A stretch of DNA of 64,000 nucleotides, taken from Gemmatimonadaceae bacterium. GTDB lineage: Bacteria; Gemmatimonadota; Gemmatimonadetes; Gemmatimonadales; Gemmatimonadaceae. Made by a program: the position numbers and the translations under genes. The stretch spans positions 62,001 to 126,000 of the forward strand of contig DASYSS010000057.1 in the NCBI GenBank assembly GCA_036003045.1. The letters are read 5' to 3'. The notes below the pieces were generated by a model. That model had not been told where the DNA came from and did not search any database. It saw only the letters and a list, made by a program, of their open reading frames with translations. This document shows, one piece after another, positions 60,393-64,000 of this stretch (position 1 is its first letter; the number at the start of each line of letters is the position of its first letter).

Positions 60393-60779
60393 TTACTGAC
60401 AGGCCGGTTCACCTTCGGACGCGCCCGTCACGACCGGGTTCGTCGTGTTGATACCGACGCCGCACTTGAACGGGCTCGCGATCTGCGAGTGGGTCACCGT
60501 CGCGTACCAGTTGCCCGTGCCCGCCGTGACCGACGGCTGCGAGACCTGATTCGTGCTCTGGAACTTCAGGTTGCCGACGGTCGCCGTGTACTTGGAGCTG
60601 TCGGCGAAGTACGCCTCTTCGGCCGTCACGAGGTTGCGGAGGTCCGACTTCATCGCCGTGATGTACGCCTTCTGCTTCGTGTTCGCGAACTTCGGAATCG
60701 CGATCGCGGCGAGAATGCCGATGATGACCACGACGATGAGGAGCTCGATAAGGGTGAAGCCTTTCCGTACGTTTCGCAT
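60393..60779 (-). CDS. Type IV pilin-like protein
   Basis: The 128-residue protein has a class III prepilin leader (MRNVRKG) cut before FTLIELL, with Glu5 of the mature protein, a long hydrophobic helix, and a small C-terminal domain with a Cys pair near the end. It should be the major or a minor pilin, or a pseudopilin of a secretion system. No pilus assembly genes are near, which is common for pilA in this group. The upstream 260 bases show no other gene. Confidence 0.93.
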   Translation of the reverse strand: MRNVRKGFTLIELLIVVVIIGILAAIAIPKFANTKQKAYITAMKSDLRNLVTAEEAYFADSSKYTATVGNLKFQSTNQVSQPSVTAGTGNWYATVTHSQIASPFKCGVGINTTNPVVTGASEGEPACQ

Positions 60780-61039
60780 GGGGGCCTTGGTGAAGGTGAG
60801 TTGGGGGCCGCCGCAGTGAAAGGCAAAACGAAGACCCGACTCGACGCGACTACTCAACGCTCACGCGGGTCGCGCTTTGCACTGTTTCATCATTCGAATA
60901 TCAGACGGTTTTTGTCGTGCGCTCTGCAACGCACCGCGCACTTCGCGCGTACTGCCGGGCACGAACGGGTCCCGATGTATTTGGAGCCATTGTGCACAGC
61001 GGCATTATCCGGGGGATGGGACCCAACACTGCACGCGCG

Positions 61040-61936
61040 TCAACCGCAGTCGGAGTCGCCGCACTCGTACGGCTTGAAGTCGCACGGCACGTTGGATCCC
61101 GGCGCCGAGCAGGCGCGCGCGCGATCGAGCGCCGCTTCGATGCTCCGAAACCCGATGTCCGGGCTTGGCACTTCGACGTGCCGCCAGTCCCAGGTGCGGT
61201 CCGGTTTTCCTATGATGCGAAACTCGCCGCCGTGATACGCCGCCACCCATTGTCGAAAGGCGATCCACTGTCGTCGCGTGGCGGGCTGTTTCAGCCGTGC
61301 GTCGCCGATCACGATGTCGATCGCCCGCCCGTACGAATGAAGCGACGTGAGTGTGTACGTGCGGTGTCCCTGACGCATCAAGTAGGCTTCACGCACGGGT
61401 GAGCGAAACGTGGCGACGACGTGCAGGTCGAAGCCGGTCGCGCGCGCGTCGGCGAGCATGCGCTCGACGTCACCGCGCACCCTGGGATCGAGGGCCGAGG
61501 TGAGGGTGCTTCCGACGTGCGCCGATTCGGGAAACGCGGCAAGCGGCGTCGATCTGACGCGGCGTTCCGCCTCCTCCCACGACTCGCCGGGCCGTCGCAC
61601 GGAGACGAAGCCGATCCGGTACGAGTTCACCAGGCACGAGGGACACGTCTTGCGCTTCGTGTCGTACTTGAGCACGCCTTCCTGCGATCGGTCGACGAGA
61701 TACAGCCGCGACGGATCTTCGACGCCGTACACGCGCCGCAGCAGCGCGCGTTCGTCCGCGGTGAACGGTCGTGTGGTGTACTGCGGAATGGCCTCGGCGG
61801 AATCGGAGTCCTCGCCTTCACTCTCGGCCAATTGCCCGTTTGCCGGCGGGGAACTACGCCCGCAACCGAGCGCGAATGCAGCGAGCCAAACGTACACGGC
61901 GGCGCGCTGCACGAACTTCGACAGCGCGGATCTCAT
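61040..61936 (-). CDS. M15-type (VanY-like) D-amino-acid peptidase lipoprotein
   Basis: The 298-residue product has a lipoprotein signal (lipobox Cys25) and, in its C-terminal half, the zinc motif of M15 peptidases: His200-x3-Gly-x2-x-Asp207 (HSYGRAID) and His253 in WDWRHVE. It probably trims peptidoglycan cross-bridges or stems in the periplasm. The N-terminal domain (60-150) is unusual and may be a regulatory or binding part. GAGAGG precedes the ATG. Confidence 0.82.
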   Translation of the reverse strand: MRSALSKFVQRAAVYVWLAAFALGCGRSSPPANGQLAESEGEDSDSAEAIPQYTTRPFTADERALLRRVYGVEDPSRLYLVDRSQEGVLKYDTKRKTCPSCLVNSYRIGFVSVRRPGESWEEAERRVRSTPLAAFPESAHVGSTLTSALDPRVRGDVERMLADARATGFDLHVVATFRSPVREAYLMRQGHRTYTLTSLHSYGRAIDIVIGDARLKQPATRRQWIAFRQWVAAYHGGEFRIIGKPDRTWDWRHVEVPSPDIGFRSIEAALDRARACSAPGSNVPCDFKPYECGDSDCG

Positions 61937-62314
61937 GCCCTCTCATAAGGGCAAGGGCGAGGCCCAAGGCGGGGGGCGAGGACCGCGCCTCACCACTCGC
62001 CCAATCGGTTCACCGCAGTTCTGTTGGGCCCGCTTCAGTCAACCGCACCATCGTGCTGCTGTCTGACGACGCGATGGGAAGGAGCGTGCTGAGGTCCGGC
62101 GAGTCGCCGCCGATCATCTTGCCGATTTTGTCCGACCCGGGCGCCGTGCGACGAGAGAAATCTTCACTCTTGATCGCCAGCCCAATGCGACGAATGCGGG
62201 GGGAACGATCCTGCATGCGACACCGTCCGTTGAGGCCGATAATCCTAGGTCAAATTCTGTGCCCCTGCTGTGCTCGGAGTCACGGCGCTCCGCGCGCGCG
62301 CGTCGAGCTGCACG

Positions 62315-63526
62315 TCAGCGCCGCGTAGCCGCCGAAGCTCGTCGCGACATTCGCGACGACGCTCGCGTCGCGGCCAGCTTCCAGAACTGCCGCTCGCCGA
62401 TCACCGTCACCTTGTGCCCCTTCGACGCGAGGCGCCGGACGTTGATCAGCTTCGAGCCCCCGTCCTTTCCGGCGATTTGCAGGGCGTTCGGACGTCCGCG
62501 CACCAACACGTCGGTGCTCTGCCCCGGCTTCGACTGGACGATGGCGCCGGCGCGCTTGGCCGCGGCGATGGCCTCGCGCCTCGGACGCTCGAGGAATCCG
62601 GTGAACGACAGGCGCACGCCCTTGAGACTTTTTATACGACCGAGCCGCGGCTCCTTCGGCCGATGTCGCAGCGCCGCGATCAACTCGCTTGCGGCCTCGT
62701 AGCGGGCGCCGCGCGAGCCGAGGCAGCGGTGAATGACTTCCTTGAGATGGTCACTGCAGGGAAGGCCCCGCACATCCTTGCTGCGCATCGGACTCGTGAT
62801 GTCGCCGCGCAGCAGCATCCCGGCGATGAGGCCGACCTGGTAGACGTCGTCGCGCCGTTGCCACCGGCGAATTCGACCCCACGCGATTTCATTCGGCGCG
62901 TGGAAGACGTTGAACGCGTCGGCGGTGACGCCCCTTCGGCTCAGCTGATGTGTCGCGATGCCGAAGTCGCCGAGCTTGAGCTTTTCGCCCGCGCAGACGA
63001 AGACGTTGAACGGCGTGAGGTCGCGATGCAGCGCCTGACCGCGATGGAGAGCGTCGAGCGCGCTCAAGATCGCGGCGATCTCGCGTCGGACGAAGCGCTC
63101 CGACTGCGCGCCGCGCTGCCCGAGCCAGGCGCCGAGGTCGCCATGCTCGGCGTATTCGAGCGCCAAGCAGTAGCGCACTTCGTCTCCGTCGGCCTCGGCA
63201 AATCGGTCGAAGACGCGAAGCGCGCGGTCCTCGCGGGCGAGGAGGTCGGCGAAATACGCCTCCCGCAGCCAGCCCGACACTCGGTCGCTGATCTTGACGC
63301 AAATCTGGCCCGGTAGCACCGGTCCGCCGATGGTGGTCGCGAGGTACACCTCGCCGAATCCGCCCTTGCCGATGCGCTTGTCGAGCCGGTAGGTGCGTCC
63401 GGATTCCGAGCTGTACGCCGTGCGGTGCGACGCCGCTTCGGGCGGCGGATGCTGAGCCGCGACCGGGGGCGCCGGCCGCGTGTGGTGCCGGGTGACGTGA
63501 GCGCGAAGCGTGACGTTGTCTGCCAT
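62315..63526 (-). CDS. Ser/Thr protein kinase with C-terminal BRCT domain
   Basis: The 403-residue protein is a Hanks-type kinase: P-loop GKGGFGEV (53-60), Lys78, catalytic HRDLTPFN (167-174) and DFG (187-189). It has no membrane helix and no PASTA domain. Residues about 300-384 form a BRCT domain close to that of bacterial DNA ligase LigA (KGVRLSFTGFL, then GSKLINVRRLAS and a terminal Trp). BRCT domains bind DNA ends or phosphopeptides, so the kinase may act at DNA or bind its own phosphorylated targets. The ATG at 63526 is preferred over a longer frame. The 378 bases downstream to 61937 hold no gene I can support. Confidence 0.9.
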   Translation of the reverse strand: MADNVTLRAHVTRHHTRPAPPVAAQHPPPEAASHRTAYSSESGRTYRLDKRIGKGGFGEVYLATTIGGPVLPGQICVKISDRVSGWLREAYFADLLAREDRALRVFDRFAEADGDEVRYCLALEYAEHGDLGAWLGQRGAQSERFVRREIAAILSALDALHRGQALHRDLTPFNVFVCAGEKLKLGDFGIATHQLSRRGVTADAFNVFHAPNEIAWGRIRRWQRRDDVYQVGLIAGMLLRGDITSPMRSKDVRGLPCSDHLKEVIHRCLGSRGARYEAASELIAALRHRPKEPRLGRIKSLKGVRLSFTGFLERPRREAIAAAKRAGAIVQSKPGQSTDVLVRGRPNALQIAGKDGGSKLINVRRLASKGHKVTVIGERQFWKLAATRASSRMSRRASAATRR

Positions 63527-63573
63527 ACGCCAACCGAAATGTATCGCCCGGCAACTGTGGCCGAGATCGCGAA

Positions 63574-64000
63574 TCAGCAGCCGTCCTGCCTGAGCCAGGG
63601 CTCGTCGAGCTTCGCCGGTGTGGCGGCGGCGAGTCGCTTTCGCCACGCGGACACTATGGTAGTGGTCGCCGGCCCGAGGGGCGTGTCCAAGCTGACGTCC
63701 CCGGCCTCGCCGCGCCATAGCGCGCGCACTGCCGCGACGCCTTTCCGACGTTGAAAAAAGTCGACGAGGCTCGCCGCCGTGTAATACGAGGGGAGTTCGG
63801 GCAGCGTATCGAACGCGGCGCTGGTGAGAAGCGACAACGGAGGCGCCGCGCGGTCGCGCACGTAGCCGGCCGCGATCGCGTCGATCGCATGTCCCTGGCA
63901 CGTGCCAGTCGCCCGAGTGGCCAACCCTTCGTCGAGCCACGTTCCGCTTCGCCGGCGCCCCCAACGGTGCGCGGCGTAGGTGTGCGTGAGCATATGACGG
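63574..64000 (-). CDS. Peptidase-MA-like protein, 5' part outside window
   Basis: The gene enters from beyond the window end; the frame is open to base 64000. The visible C-terminal part starts with RHMLTHTYAAHRWG and continues with GTWLDEGLA. This matches the gluzincin helix pair (HExxH...WxxEGLA), but the catalytic Glu is Met here (HMLTH). It may be an inactive relative or use another residue. It lies 47 bases before the BRCT kinase gene on the same strand and is probably cotranscribed with it. Confidence 0.65.
   Translation of the reverse strand, partial: RHMLTHTYAAHRWGRRRSGTWLDEGLATRATGTCQGHAIDAIAAGYVRDRAAPPLSLLTSAAFDTLPELPSYYTAASLVDFFQRRKGVAAVRALWRGEAGDVSLDTPLGPATTTIVSAWRKRLAAATPAKLDEPWLRQDGC

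Noticed and set aside
62010-62216. 68-codon ORF on the minus strand in the gap downstream of the BRCT kinase
   Set aside because: There is no ribosome site, no recognisable domain, and the composition is not clearly coding; kept only as a gap note.

Overview
This 64 kb window is GC-rich bacterial chromosome with closely packed genes and many 4-base ATGA/GTGA start-stop overlaps. The MacB/FtsX-type 'ADOP' permease, the MoxR-DUF58-DUF4350-DUF4129 operon with an RDD-SpoIIM fusion, TTG/GTG starts and many FixL/FixJ-like kinases and regulators suggest Gemmatimonadota, or less likely Acidobacteriota. This is inferred from gene content; no rRNA or species marker is present. The cell appears diderm, with OprP-like porins, an OmpA protein, lipoproteins and exported enzymes.

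Layout. 0-4.6 kb: the end of a phytoene-desaturase-like flavoprotein, a Rieske oxygenase and an ADOP permease. 4.6-5.0 kb: a compact tRNA-Asn unit in which a promoter drives an Asn-rich 21-codon leader ORF, then a terminator with a competing antiterminator, then tRNA-Asn(GUU), then a second terminator. 5.1-12.2 kb: housekeeping and envelope genes (HTTM protein, DUF486, serine hydrolase, L,D-transpeptidase, MsrA). 12.3-19.4 kb: RDD-SpoIIM fusion converging on a five-gene DUF58/MoxR operon. 19.7-25.1 kb: sigma-70 factor, ArsR regulator, hydrolase, ECF sigma with anti-sigma, OmpR-type regulator, membrane protein. 25.2-32.1 kb: two arylsulfatases, two DUF1254/DUF1214 proteins and a DUF202 protein. 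32.3-40.1 kb: transporter, exported proteins, peptidase-like hydrolase, OmpA, porin. 40.3-45.7 kb: aspartate ammonia-lyase, anion transporter, exported asparaginase and porin. 45.8-59.9 kb: small membrane proteins, a CobW-receiver-FGE operon and a dense run of histidine kinases and response regulators. 60-64 kb: type IV pilin, M15-type peptidase, a Ser/Thr kinase carrying a BRCT domain, and a truncated metallopeptidase-like gene.

Two regulatory systems stand out. First, tRNA-Asn appears to be controlled by ribosome-mediated attenuation: eight of 21 leader codons are Asn and the tRNA is the only product between two terminators. Second, a palindrome TTGGAC-N4-GTCCAA recurs in intergenic DNA between 29 and 57 kb, ahead of the sulfatase genes, the aspartate/asparagine operon, the CobW-receiver-FGE operon, a DUF1622 gene and two kinase genes. 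Its 6-4-6 layout with an inner AC...GT resembles the StyR/TodT boxes bound by FixJ-type regulators, and two FixJ-type regulators are encoded in the same region. I infer one autoregulated two-component regulon that joins sulfatases, their maturase FGE and amino-acid catabolism.
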